From Crocosphaera chwakensis CCY0110 (GTDB taxonomy: Bacteria > Cyanobacteriota > Cyanobacteriia > Cyanobacteriales > Microcystaceae): a stretch of 64,000 nt of DNA. This document shows, piece by piece, positions 25,226-33,923 of this stretch. The notes below the pieces were generated by a model, which had not been told where the DNA came from, made no database searches, and was given only the letters and a program-made list of their open reading frames with translations. The stretch lies in the NCBI RefSeq assembly GCF_000169335.1, contig NZ_AAXW01000025.1:1-64000 (forward strand), read 5' to 3'. Both the position numbers and the translations under genes were made by a program. Position 1 is the first letter of the stretch. The number at the start of each line of letters is the position of its first letter.

Positions 25226-25540
25226 ATGATTTCTCTAGTTGAAGCAGAACGAAAAGCTATTGAATTTATTGCAGAAGAATGGGAATTATCTGACCAAGAC
25301 AAAGAGCTATTTACGGTGGAAAATTCTCGGAAAATTGATGATAGATGGTGGTATATCGTTGAGGTTACAGTGAATAATTTACCTGATAAATGGGTGATGC
25401 AAGTGTATGACGATGGAGAATGTGATCCTTGTTATACGTTTGTTTCTCCTTTCTCAGAAACTGAAATATTGGCTGATTTAGATAAAATCCCTGAAAAACT
25501 CGCTTTAGTTCTTCAGCAAGAAAGGACAGGACATATCTAA
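25226..25540 (+). CDS. Hypothetical protein, second of a two-gene pair
   Basis: A 104-residue acidic soluble protein with no membrane segment. An N-terminal helix (SLVEAERKAIEFIAEEWEL) is followed by beta strands with paired Trp (DDRWWYIVEVTV, DKWVMQVYDDGE) and a closing CYTFVSPFSETE. The layout (short helix, then a curled sheet with WW) is reminiscent of small immunity-type folds such as YrhB/Imm35, which is only a visual resemblance. It follows the 58-residue ORF by 2 bp. The downstream 158 bp hold no gene I can support. Confidence 0.7.
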   Translation: MISLVEAERKAIEFIAEEWELSDQDKELFTVENSRKIDDRWWYIVEVTVNNLPDKWVMQVYDDGECDPCYTFVSPFSETEILADLDKIPEKLALVLQQERTGHI

Positions 25541-25698
25541 AACTTGTGTCTTACGATTACTTCTATTTTGAGATTTATGGACTTTTGCTCTTGCCCAGTA
25601 TTTACACTGATACGGTTATCCTCCCTACAGACCATTAGGACACGAAGTTAAAATGTAGTTAAGTAAATTTACAAAAGTTAATATAAGAGGAAACACCG

Positions 25699-25785
25699 AT
25701 GATGAGTATGATGACAATAGTAATCTTTCTCTGGGGACTCGTGGCAATTGCTGAGAGGGTAACGAAAGAGTCTCCTTCTACCTAG
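25699..25785 (+). CDS. 28-residue hydrophobic peptide gene
   Basis: A tiny ORF: start MMSMMTIVIFLWGLVAIAER, then a polar VTKESPST tail. It would be a single-span membrane peptide. An AGAGGA-type Shine-Dalgarno lies 8 nt before the ATG, and a hairpin terminator (25832-25856) follows the stop, so it looks like an independent transcription unit. I do not recognise it as a known photosystem, cytochrome b6f or NDH small subunit. It may be a real membrane microprotein or a chance ORF. Confidence 0.5.
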   Translation: MMSMMTIVIFLWGLVAIAERVTKESPST

Positions 25786-25831
25786 AATATACTGAGTTAA
25801 TTTCAGAATAGAAATAGTATATTAAAAATAG

Positions 25832-25856
25832 ATAGAGCTAACTTCTCTATTTTTTA
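25832..25856 (+). terminator. Terminator between the two tiny ORFs
   Basis: ATAGAG (25832-25837) pairs with CTCTAT (25845-25850) and is followed by six T residues, 46 bp after the stop of the 28-residue peptide. Confidence 0.65.
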
Positions 25857-25871
25857 TGGAGATAAACAGTT

Positions 25872-25955
25872 ATGATGTTACCCGGCTTATGTTCTGCTCG
25901 TAGTAAGACCCTATTTTGGACTGGCGTTACGTTGGCCATAGTGGCAATTTTGTAA
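25872..25955 (+). CDS. 27-residue hydrophobic peptide gene
   Basis: A second tiny ORF (MMLPGLCSARSKTLFWTGVT then LAIVAIL): a short basic N-terminus with one Cys and a hydrophobic C-terminal half, the layout of a small membrane peptide. GGAGAT precedes the ATG by about 8 nt. A perfect 9-bp hairpin (25997-26021) follows about 40 nt after the stop. Whether it is expressed cannot be told from sequence. Confidence 0.4.
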   Translation: MMLPGLCSARSKTLFWTGVTLAIVAIL

Positions 25956-25996
25956 GGTTTTCCACAATAAAGTTATTAATATGTTGTCAAGAAAGT

Positions 25997-26026
25997 GGAA
26001 TAGGAGTAAGTTTCCTATTCCATTTT
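25997..26026. terminator. Bidirectional terminator-like hairpin
   Basis: GGAATAGGA (25997-26005) pairs perfectly with TCCTATTCC (26013-26021), with ATTTT following on the plus side. It lies between the plus-strand tiny ORF and the minus-strand amylase gene (stop at 26046) and could serve both. Confidence 0.6.
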
Positions 26027-26045
26027 AGGTAATTAATGTCTAGCC

Positions 26046-28079
26046 TTAAAAACCGCCAGTGACGGACACATTAGAATTCCCGACGAATACCTCGTTATTT
26101 CCTGATTTGGTTTTGGTATTACCTTGCCATTGGGTAATTTTCAATGAACTTTCCAAAGCTTTGACGCATTTCCATTCCAAGTTAGTTTTAGCTGGTAATG
26201 TTAAACTTCCTGTCCAGGTTGGATAGTCGGTGGGAGCAAGTTTTTGGGAAGCATCCTTAACAGACCAGTTGCCTAGTTCTTTAATATTACCAGCCACATA
26301 AACACTGGTACCCAGTTCTGTATGGCCATTTTGACAACTAAAGCTGACATCAACCTTCTTGACTGTAGTATCCGGACCCGTTTCAGTGTCTGGGTCTACA
26401 ACTACATCTGTCTCTGTCATCAAACTACCCATATGAATAGCAGATGCGCTCATGGGACTAAGTTGGATGTTAGCAAACCCTGAACGATCAACATCAATAA
26501 CTGAACCATCACATTTTGTACTGCCTAAAGTGTAGTCTGTTCGTGCTACATCGCAGTATCTGCCTTCGGGGAGTCCCGTTTGAAAAGAACGATTAAGATC
26601 GTATCCTTCTCGGTTGATGATGACAAAACCTTTAGCAGCTCCTGTGGGTGTCACCCTAGAAAAAGCGATTTGGTTGCGATCATTATGCCAAGTATTGCCA
26701 ATATTCCAGGCATCTTGGACATAGTTGTTAAAGCCGACCATACCAGCGATAGAAGTCCAACGATGTTCGCAAACCCAGTCTTTAAAACAGGCTACATTTT
26801 TAGTGTTGCCACTGCCATCAGAAGGAGGTCCAACTCCATCGTTCACATCCTTACACCCTGATGGACTACAACGAACATCCCGTGGCCAATTATAGCTAGA
26901 CATTACTTTGGGAGTCCCATAAGGCCAAGCCAACATAAAAACATTAGCTAAATTATAAATACGACCATCATAAAAATGGGTGACAATACCGCCAATACTA
27001 TTGTCATCTTCGCTAGTCCAATACCCACTACCATGACCCCTTTGGTTATCATGGTTATCGGTGAAAACCACAGAAAAGGCACTATCTAACATTCCCCAAC
27101 CGCCACTGGCCACAGGAAAATTATATTTAATAAAATCGGAGATGGTTCCGGAGTCGTCATTACGAAATTTTTGACCGACTGCTGTACCGTAACGGAATTC
27201 AGTAACGTTAAGATTACTGCCTTTGACAGTATTATCATAGTCACTCGGTTTTGAATCTTGACCATAACCGAAGATCACTTCTTGGAAAATAAAGGGGCGA
27301 CTACCAGGATAAAACCAACCCTCATCCGAACGTAAATCATTTAAGTTAGCTGCAATATAGGTAATATCTTCGGGGTTCATGTGTTTGGCCGCATCGATTC
27401 TAAAACCGGCCACACCCATATTAATCATACTATTGAGAAACTCGATAATCCTTGTCCTGACCCAATCTGATTCTGTTTTTAAGTCAGGAAGTCCGCCTCC
27501 TGCAACCCAGCAATCTCGAATTTCTCTGGCTGGAACATCTTCGTCCCAGTTAATACCACATTGATTATGAAAATCTAAATTACTGTATTTGTACGTTGTA
27601 CTGTCTTTGTCGTAGAGGGTATAGTCAGAAGCCCCTTTATAGGAAGTTCCTGCTGAACCGATACCGTCTCCTGCAGCCATGTGGTTAATAATGGCATCAA
27701 CATAGATTTTGACACCATGTTTTTTCCAACAGGTGTCTACCATACTTTTGAATTGATCTAAATTACCACTACGACTTTTATCCAATTCATAGGTGACGGG
27801 TTGATACCGTTGCCACCAAGGATAGCCATCGCTGGCTTTAACAGCGTGTTCGTTCGGGGGTGAAACTTGAATGGCATTATAGCCTTTTTCCCCAAGATAA
27901 GCACATTCAGCTTCGATATCTGTCCATTTCCATTCAAACAAATGCACCATGACATTTTTAGCCGGAGGTTGGCTTTGTGCATATGCGGGGAATGAAAATA
28001 GGAGTAATAAGCTGATGGTAATTATGGCGGTAAATCGCTTTAACCAGCGACAATCATACCACAGTGACTTGAACAGCAT
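26046..28079 (-). CDS. Secreted alpha-amylase (GH13) with C-terminal starch-binding domain (CBM20)
   Basis: Hydrolyses alpha-1,4-glucans outside the cytoplasm. The signal peptide (about 16-34, ending AYA) is followed by a GH13 barrel resembling the animal/actinobacterial-type amylases: DAIINHM (about 128-134), nucleophile Asp229 in GFRIDAAKH, acid/base Glu267 in FIFQEVI, and Asp344 in FTDNHDN. A beta C-domain follows. The last about 100 residues (VDVSFSCQNGHTELGTSVYV, then ELGNWSV and WTGSLTL) form a CBM20 raw-starch-binding module. At 677 residues all parts are present. It could degrade external starch or periplasmic glucan. A GH13 enzyme with CBM20 is uncommon in this group as far as I know, so transfer from another phylum is possible. 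Confidence 0.93.
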   Translation of the reverse strand: MLFKSLWYDCRWLKRFTAIITISLLLLFSFPAYAQSQPPAKNVMVHLFEWKWTDIEAECAYLGEKGYNAIQVSPPNEHAVKASDGYPWWQRYQPVTYELDKSRSGNLDQFKSMVDTCWKKHGVKIYVDAIINHMAAGDGIGSAGTSYKGASDYTLYDKDSTTYKYSNLDFHNQCGINWDEDVPAREIRDCWVAGGGLPDLKTESDWVRTRIIEFLNSMINMGVAGFRIDAAKHMNPEDITYIAANLNDLRSDEGWFYPGSRPFIFQEVIFGYGQDSKPSDYDNTVKGSNLNVTEFRYGTAVGQKFRNDDSGTISDFIKYNFPVASGGWGMLDSAFSVVFTDNHDNQRGHGSGYWTSEDDNSIGGIVTHFYDGRIYNLANVFMLAWPYGTPKVMSSYNWPRDVRCSPSGCKDVNDGVGPPSDGSGNTKNVACFKDWVCEHRWTSIAGMVGFNNYVQDAWNIGNTWHNDRNQIAFSRVTPTGAAKGFVIINREGYDLNRSFQTGLPEGRYCDVARTDYTLGSTKCDGSVIDVDRSGFANIQLSPMSASAIHMGSLMTETDVVVDPDTETGPDTTVKKVDVSFSCQNGHTELGTSVYVAGNIKELGNWSVKDASQKLAPTDYPTWTGSLTLPAKTNLEWKCVKALESSLKITQWQGNTKTKSGNNEVFVGNSNVSVTGGF

Positions 28080-28350
28080 TATTTTTTTCTATATTACCAA
28101 TAATTTGACTTATTTCTTAGCTTTGCTTCAGCTAAGGTTTAGCTGCTAGTTTAGCTTTATTTATTACCAATTTTTGGATTTGGGGATAAACTTAATTTTT
28201 TTTTCATTTCTTTAACTTTTTGTGTGTTGAGGAGCTTATTTTATTTTTTTACGTCTTCTATGCTATCCTTATGTTTATTTATTTATGGATTAGAGATTAT
28301 CTCTTACTCATCGTTAGTTTGGTATTGCAGGGTGGAGGATTAAGTTTAAG

Positions 28351-30189
28351 ATGAACATTTTGGGCATTTCGGCCTATTATCATGATAGTGCGTCCGCTTT
28401 AGTTCAATCAGGAAAAATTACGGCCGCAGCGCAAGAAGAGAGATTTACACGCAAGAAACATGATGCTAGGTTTCCTAAAAATTCCATTTGTTATGCCCTC
28501 ACAGAAGCTAATCTTTCTTTACAGAACTTAGATTATATTGTTTTTTATGAAAAGCCTTTAATTACCTTTGAAAGACTTTTAGAAACTTATATTACTTATG
28601 CACCCAAAGGGTTTCGTTCTTTTGTCACAGCAATGACAGCATGGTTACAAGAAAAGTTGTATTTAAAAACAATTTTAAAGAAAGAATTAGCAAAATTAGC
28701 TAACTGTAAAACCTCTCAACTTCCTCCTTTATTATTTACAGAACATCATCAATCTCATGCTGCGTCTGCTTTCTTTGCTAGTCCCTTTGAAACAGCAGCT
28801 ATCTTATGTTTAGATGCAGTGGGAGAATGGGCAACTACCTCCTTATGGTTAGGGGAGGGTAATCAAATGATTCCTCAGTGGGAAATCGACTTTCCTCATT
28901 CTTTGGGTTTATTATATTCTGCATTTACCTACTATACAGGATTTAAAGTCAATTCTGGTGAGTACAAATTGATGGGTTTAGCCCCTTATGGAGAACCTAA
29001 ATATACTAATTTAATTCTAGAAAATTTAATTGATATTAAAGAAGATGGAACCTTTCGCCTTAATATGAATTACTTCAATTATGCGACAGGTTTAACTATG
29101 ACTAATCATAAATTTGCTCAGTTGTTTGGTCAACCTCCTCGAAAACCTGAAGGCGAAATTACACAACGGGAGATGAATATTGCTGCTTCTATTCAAAAAG
29201 TAACTGAAGAAATCGTCTTAAAGTTAGCGAATACAGCTTACCAAGAATTAGGAACTGATCATTTATGTTTAGCCGGAGGAGTTGCTTTAAATTGTGTTTC
29301 TAACGGACGACTTTTAAGAGAAGGTAAATTTAAAAATATTTGGATTCAACCAGCAGCAGGGGACGCTGGTGGAGCTATTGGGGCAGCTTTAGCTATCTGG
29401 CATCAATATTTAGACAAGCCTCGTTACGCCAACAATTGTGACGCTATGCAAGGGGCTTATTTAGGACCTCAATTTACTGATGAAGAAGCACAGCAGTATC
29501 TAGATGATGTTAAAGCTAATTATATTTATTTAGAAGATAATGATCTGTTTCACAAAGTAGCAGAAATTTTAGCACAAGGTAATGTAGTAGGATGGTTTCA
29601 AGGACGGATGGAATTTGGACCAAGAGCATTAGGAAATCGCTCAATTATTGGTGATCCTCGTAATGAGAAAATGCAATCAATAATGAACTTAAAAATTAAA
29701 TATAGAGAGTCATTTCGCCCCTTTGCTCCTTCCGTTTTAGCAGAGAAAGTTGACCAATATTTTGAGTTGGATAAACCCAGTCCCTATATGTTAATAGTTG
29801 CTGAAGTAAAAAAAGATTTACATATCGCCATGACAACAGAACAAAAACAATTATTTGGCATCGATAAATTGAAAATACCTCGCTCAAAGATTCCTGCTAT
29901 CACCCATGTTGACTATTCAGCAAGGGTGCAAACAGTCCACCCTGAAACGAACCCCCGTTACTATCAATTAATTAAACAATTTGAAGCCTTGACAGGCTGT
30001 GGTGTTTTAGTTAACACTTCCTTTAATGTTAGGGGAGAACCCATTGTTTGTACGCCGGAAGATGCCTATCGTTGTTTTATGCGGACAGAGATGGATTATT
30101 TAGTGATTAATAATTATTTATTAGCTAAGTCTAAACAACGCCAATGGCGAAAAGATGAATCTTGGAAAAACGAATTTGAATTAGATTAA
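28351..30189 (+). CDS. Carbamoyltransferase, NodU/CmcH family
   Basis: A 612-residue enzyme that transfers a carbamoyl group from carbamoyl phosphate, via carbamoyl-AMP, to a hydroxyl of a sugar or secondary metabolite. The N-terminal TsaD-like half begins ILGISAYYHDSASALV and carries the metal-binding HHQSHAASAFF and LCLAGGVALNCVSNG. The C-terminal half has GWFQGRMEFGPRALGNRSI, RESFRPFAPSVL and NTSFNVRGEPIV. It is the first of three tightly packed genes, with an SxtJ-like protein and a DUF5989 peptide downstream. This trio recurs in bacteria. The acceptor substrate is unknown. Confidence 0.92.
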   Translation: MNILGISAYYHDSASALVQSGKITAAAQEERFTRKKHDARFPKNSICYALTEANLSLQNLDYIVFYEKPLITFERLLETYITYAPKGFRSFVTAMTAWLQEKLYLKTILKKELAKLANCKTSQLPPLLFTEHHQSHAASAFFASPFETAAILCLDAVGEWATTSLWLGEGNQMIPQWEIDFPHSLGLLYSAFTYYTGFKVNSGEYKLMGLAPYGEPKYTNLILENLIDIKEDGTFRLNMNYFNYATGLTMTNHKFAQLFGQPPRKPEGEITQREMNIAASIQKVTEEIVLKLANTAYQELGTDHLCLAGGVALNCVSNGRLLREGKFKNIWIQPAAGDAGGAIGAALAIWHQYLDKPRYANNCDAMQGAYLGPQFTDEEAQQYLDDVKANYIYLEDNDLFHKVAEILAQGNVVGWFQGRMEFGPRALGNRSIIGDPRNEKMQSIMNLKIKYRESFRPFAPSVLAEKVDQYFELDKPSPYMLIVAEVKKDLHIAMTTEQKQLFGIDKLKIPRSKIPAITHVDYSARVQTVHPETNPRYYQLIKQFEALTGCGVLVNTSFNVRGEPIVCTPEDAYRCFMRTEMDYLVINNYLLAKSKQRQWRKDESWKNEFELD

Positions 30190-30209
30190 TTAATAAAAGA
30201 GGTTAAAAT

Positions 30210-30617
30210 ATGTTTCATGAAATACCGAAGTTAGATAAAAGGGGTTTACGAGAATTTGGTTTAATAACAGGGATATTTATTGGCTTGTTATTTGGCTTAA
30301 TTTTACCATTATTATGGGGTCATGCTTTACCATTAATTCCTTGGATTATTGCAGTTATTTTAGGTAGTTTAGGGCTACTAATTCCCCAATCTCTTGCCCC
30401 TATTTATCAAGGATGGATGAGAGTTGCACAGGTACTTGCATGGGTCAATAGTCGTCTTATTTTAGGGATTATTTTCTTTATTATTGTGACACCAATGGGC
30501 TTATTTATGAAGATCATTAAGCGAGATCCTTTGAAAAGAAAATTTGAGATAAGGTTAGAAACTTATCGAGCTTCTAGTCAAATTAAAAACAAAATTAGTA
30601 TGGAGAAACCTTATTAA
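30210..30617 (+). CDS. SxtJ-like small membrane protein
   Basis: A 135-residue membrane protein with hydrophobic segments at about 15-38, 40-60 and 80-103, and a basic C-terminus (KIIKRDPLKRKFEIRLETYR). It matches the SxtJ family found beside carbamoyltransferases in the saxitoxin and other clusters. Function is unproven. It starts 20 bp after the carbamoyltransferase, and its TAA overlaps the ATG of the next gene by one base. The presence of SxtJ-like proteins does not imply saxitoxin synthesis: no other sxt-type gene is present. Confidence 0.82.
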   Translation: MFHEIPKLDKRGLREFGLITGIFIGLLFGLILPLLWGHALPLIPWIIAVILGSLGLLIPQSLAPIYQGWMRVAQVLAWVNSRLILGIIFFIIVTPMGLFMKIIKRDPLKRKFEIRLETYRASSQIKNKISMEKPY

Positions 30618-30778
30618 TGGAAGGATTTATAGAACTATTAAAAGATTTATGGGGCTTTTTAAGCGAACGGAAAAAGTATTGGTTAGCTCCATTAATTATT
30701 ACTTTAGTGTTATTAGGTGCCTTAATTATTTTTACCCAAGGATCTGCGATCGCTCCTTTTATTTATACTTTGTTTTAG
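30617..30778 (+). CDS. DUF5989 (SxtK-like) membrane peptide
   Basis: A 53-residue single-span protein: MEGFIELLKDLWGFLSERKK, a hydrophobic segment starting WLAPLIITLVLLGALIIFTQ, and a conserved C-terminal GSAIAPFIYTLF that is characteristic of DUF5989. It overlaps the SxtJ-like gene by one base and completes the carbamoyltransferase operon. Function unknown; the constant linkage suggests a membrane complex with the enzyme. Confidence 0.85.
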   Translation: MEGFIELLKDLWGFLSERKKYWLAPLIITLVLLGALIIFTQGSAIAPFIYTLF

Positions 30779-31001
30779 AAATTATTAAATGAAAAGAGCA
30801 ATGAATACGCTGGATAGTATCTACTGCTTTGATTGCTAATCTAAAATAGATAATGAAAACAGACACTATAATGATAAACAGCAACAAAGTTATGGGTTTA
30901 AAGACTTCAATAATATGAGAGAAAAACTGTTAGCTTGCTTATTTTAATAAGCCGTACTTATCACCACAGGTACGGGAGAGCCGTATTAGTTTAATTTTGA
31001 C

Positions 31002-31043
31002 AAAAAAAATCGTGAGAAAAAACGAAGTTTCCTCACGGTTTTT
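31002..31043 (-). terminator. Terminator of prk
   Basis: CGTGAG (31011-31016) and CTCACG (31032-31037) pair around a partly pairing A-rich/T-rich inner segment. On the minus strand the hairpin leads into a T-run (the A-run at 31002-31009). It lies about 20 bp after the prk stop. Confidence 0.85.
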
Positions 31044-31063
31044 AGATGAGTTAAATGGGATAA

Positions 31064-32062
31064 TTAAACTTGAGCAGGAACTGGCTGATCTGCAGTTAAC
31101 TTTTCATAGGTTTCTCTCATTTTCAAACCTACTAACACCTGGAATAAACCAGTTCCATTGGTAGAACCAGGATAATCTTTGTGTTGTAGTAAAAGTTCGG
31201 TCATCTCACCATAATACTTGGTTCCCGTTTTACTGAGATGACTTTCGATGTAGATCATTTCTTCAAGGTTATCGAATTGACCATCCACTTCTAAGATAGA
31301 CACTTCATTACCCATGAAGTTATCAGGACCGTAGTACATCTTGATACCAGGATAAGCACAAGTTAACTTACGTCCACAAGGCCGCCAGTCAATGGTTGAT
31401 CCTTCATCGAATAAGTAAGCAGGTTCAAAGTTAGCAACACCTTCTTTTTGAACCAAACGAACTCTTAATAACTTACTTTCGTGGTCTTCAATTAACTGAG
31501 TAGGTAACACTTGAATAACTACATCAGCGTGTTCTTTTTGGGGTTCGATATAAGCCGTAAAATCAGGCTTTCTAGCATTAATAGAGGCTAAGACATCATC
31601 ATAAGAGTGTCCTCTTTCTGCCATATCTCGTTGAATTTTCCAGTTGATTTTAACTTCGTCACTAATATCGAGATAAACCCCAAAATCAACCAATTCACGA
31701 ACTCTTTCGTCAAATAAAGGATGTAATCCTTCAATGACGACTACCTTATTCGGTTCTATCCGTTCTGGGGGATCAAGTTCTCCCGTTTCGTGATTATAAA
31801 TAGGTTTATCAATGGCCTGACCTGATTTTAAGGCTTTAATTTGCTCATACATCAGATCAAAATTATTCGCTTTAGGATTCAAAGCAGTCACACCGGCTGC
31901 CTTTCTTCCCTTGCGATCTAAACTGTGATAGTCATCCAAACAGATGACAGTCATAAACTCTTCACCAAATAAATCGGTTAAACGACGTAAAAAAGTAGAT
32001 TTACCGCAACCGGAATCTCCGGCAACTGCAATAAGAACCACGCGGTCTAAATTTGTGGTCAT
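31064..32062 (-). CDS. prk: Phosphoribulokinase
   Basis: The Calvin-cycle enzyme that phosphorylates ribulose 5-phosphate to the RuBisCO substrate RuBP. P-loop GDSGCGKST (15-23) with regulatory Cys19, and Cys41 in TVICLDDYHS: the N-terminal pair used for thioredoxin/CP12 control. ICLDDYHSLDR and VVVIEGLHPLFD (Walker-B-like) are in place, and a C-terminal Cys pair lies in WRPCGRKLTCAYPG. 332 residues, the normal size. GAGGGAAG precedes the ATG. It is divergent from petH across 457 bp and ends in its own terminator. Confidence 0.97.
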   Translation of the reverse strand: MTTNLDRVVLIAVAGDSGCGKSTFLRRLTDLFGEEFMTVICLDDYHSLDRKGRKAAGVTALNPKANNFDLMYEQIKALKSGQAIDKPIYNHETGELDPPERIEPNKVVVIEGLHPLFDERVRELVDFGVYLDISDEVKINWKIQRDMAERGHSYDDVLASINARKPDFTAYIEPQKEHADVVIQVLPTQLIEDHESKLLRVRLVQKEGVANFEPAYLFDEGSTIDWRPCGRKLTCAYPGIKMYYGPDNFMGNEVSILEVDGQFDNLEEMIYIESHLSKTGTKYYGEMTELLLQHKDYPGSTNGTGLFQVLVGLKMRETYEKLTADQPVPAQV

Positions 32063-32519
32063 AGCTTCCCTCTAAGTGCAAAACAGAATTGTTAACCCGG
32101 TTTCATTACCTTGTCATTAAAGTCTCCCATAAAGGGAGCATAATTGGTCAATTGTTGGATAAAATTTTTTGCAGAGTAATAACTCTGTTTTTTACCCTAA
32201 AGTTGACGAGATCCTAACAAGATCCAGATACGTATTAAATACTGACAATGGATTTTACCAGACCGACATCACTCTTCACAAGAGACAAGGCATTTGTCAT
32301 CAATAAATATTTCCAAAATCGTTCTTGGAAAAAAATATAAAACTGATGCAAGTTTAACAGATTTTTATAAATAATCTCGTTATGCTCTATGAACGCGCTG
32401 ATCTAATTTAAGGTTTCCCCTCTTGATTAAGCAATTCATAACTCTGTATTTAAGATTACCACCCGATGGTAGGCTAAATAGAGCAGTTATGATATGTAAC
32501 ATAATTTCAGGAGAGATAG
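32063..32519. promoter_or_regulatory. Divergent prk/petH promoter region
   Basis: 457 bp without a gene separates the two photosynthetic genes, so both promoters should lie here. On the petH side TATGAT (32488-32493) is a plausible -10, and GGAG stands 8 nt before its ATG. I looked for a GTA-N8-TAC NtcA site and found only half-sites. Nothing else is evident. Confidence 0.45.
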
Positions 32520-33746
32520 ATGTACAGTTCAGCCTTAGCAGCAACTTCCGGCAAGACAACAGCCTATGGAAGCCGTCTGTTTGTCTATGAAGTGGAAGGG
32601 TTAAGTCAAAATACAGACAATGACAGTCTTGACTATCCCATTCGTCGTAGTGGTAGCGTCTTCATTACGGTTCCCTACGAACGGATGAATCAAGAAATGC
32701 GTCGTATTACTCGCATGGGAGGCCGTATTGTCAGCATTAAACCTCTCGACGCTGAAACCCCTCTCAAGCCGACTTCTACTTCTAACCGTTCTAGTAAAGC
32801 TGAAGTTGCTCAACCACAGCAAAGCAACCCAACGGAAAAGAAACGTAAACCTATGACTCAAGCGAAAACAAAAGTTCCTGTTAATATTTATAAGCCCAAA
32901 AACCCCTACATTGGCAAATGTGTCGAAAATTATCCTTTGGTCGCTGAAGGGGGTAGTGGTATTGTTCAACATTTGACCTTTGATATTTCTGGTGGTGACC
33001 TTCACTATTTAGAAGGACAAAGTATCGGTATTATTCCCCCTGGAACCGATGACAATGGTAAACCCCACAAGTTAAGACTCTACTCCATCGCTTCTACCCG
33101 TCATGGGGATAAGTTAGATGATAAGACTGTTTCTTTGTGTGTTCGTCAGTTAGAGTATCAACATCCCGAAACCAATGAAACGGTTTATGGTGTTTGTTCT
33201 ACCCATCTCTGTAACTTAGAAGTGGGTGCAGATGTAGCTATTACCGGCCCTGTGGGGAAGGAAATGTTACTCCCTGACGATGAAGATGCTAATATTGTCA
33301 TGTTAGCTACTGGAACCGGCATTGCGCCTTTCCGCGCTTTCTTATGGCGGATGTTCTTTGAGAAGCATGAAGATTACAAGTTTAAAGGTAAGTCTTGGTT
33401 AATCTTTGGGGTTCCTTACACCGCTAACATTCTTTATAAAGATAAGTTAGAAGAAATTCAAACAAACTATCCTGATAACTTTGAGTTAACCTACGCTATT
33501 AGTCGTGAACAAAAGAATAGTGAGGGTGGCCGGATGTATATTCAACACCGTGTTGCTGAACAAGCTGAAAAGTTATGGAATATGTTACAAGATCCTAAAA
33601 CCCATCTCTATATGTGTGGACTCAAAGGGATGGAAGCTGGTATCGAAGAGGGATTAAAACCTTTTGCTGAAAAACAAGGAGTAGAATGGTCTGACTTTGT
33701 TAAAGGACTGAAAAAAGAACATCGTTGGCACGTTGAAGTTTACTAA
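32520..33746 (+). CDS. petH: Ferredoxin-NADP+ reductase with CpcD-like linker domain
   Basis: The thylakoid/phycobilisome-bound FNR that reduces NADP+ with ferredoxin electrons. The N-terminal CpcD-like domain (about 16-78, RLFVYEVEG to GGRIVSIKPL) anchors it to phycobilisome rods. A basic Ser/Thr/Gln linker follows (about 80-112), then the FAD domain with RLYSIASTRHGD and the NADP domain with GTGIAPFRAFLW, ending WHVEVY with the usual terminal Tyr. Met112 (ATG at 32853, PMTQAKTKVP) begins just before the catalytic part and matches the internal start that gives the short FNR isoform in other cyanobacteria. A terminator follows. Confidence 0.97.
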   Translation: MYSSALAATSGKTTAYGSRLFVYEVEGLSQNTDNDSLDYPIRRSGSVFITVPYERMNQEMRRITRMGGRIVSIKPLDAETPLKPTSTSNRSSKAEVAQPQQSNPTEKKRKPMTQAKTKVPVNIYKPKNPYIGKCVENYPLVAEGGSGIVQHLTFDISGGDLHYLEGQSIGIIPPGTDDNGKPHKLRLYSIASTRHGDKLDDKTVSLCVRQLEYQHPETNETVYGVCSTHLCNLEVGADVAITGPVGKEMLLPDDEDANIVMLATGTGIAPFRAFLWRMFFEKHEDYKFKGKSWLIFGVPYTANILYKDKLEEIQTNYPDNFELTYAISREQKNSEGGRMYIQHRVAEQAEKLWNMLQDPKTHLYMCGLKGMEAGIEEGLKPFAEKQGVEWSDFVKGLKKEHRWHVEVY

Positions 33747-33776
33747 GTTTCAGCGTTATTTTGAATGTACAAGCAA

Positions 33777-33802
33777 GGGGTGGGCAAGTCTCACCCTTTT
33801 TT
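33777..33802 (+). terminator. Terminator of petH
   Basis: GGGGTGGG and CTCACCC form a GC-rich stem over a CAAGT loop and are followed by six T residues, about 30 bp after the petH stop. Confidence 0.8.
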
Positions 33803-33923
33803 GTTGAGAACTATGATTGAAATAAAGAAAAATCCTACTATTTTCAATTAATTAGAAAATAGTAGAATTCAAAATTAAAGAGATATTAGTCTGTTACAGT
33901 GGTGAGAGAATGAAGTACAAAAA

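Noticed and set aside
30210..30778. Saxitoxin biosynthesis
   Set aside because: SxtJ-like and DUF5989 proteins are common beside carbamoyltransferases; none of the defining sxt biosynthetic enzymes is present.
32063..32519. NtcA site upstream of petH
   Set aside because: Only half-sites of GTA-N8-TAC were found.
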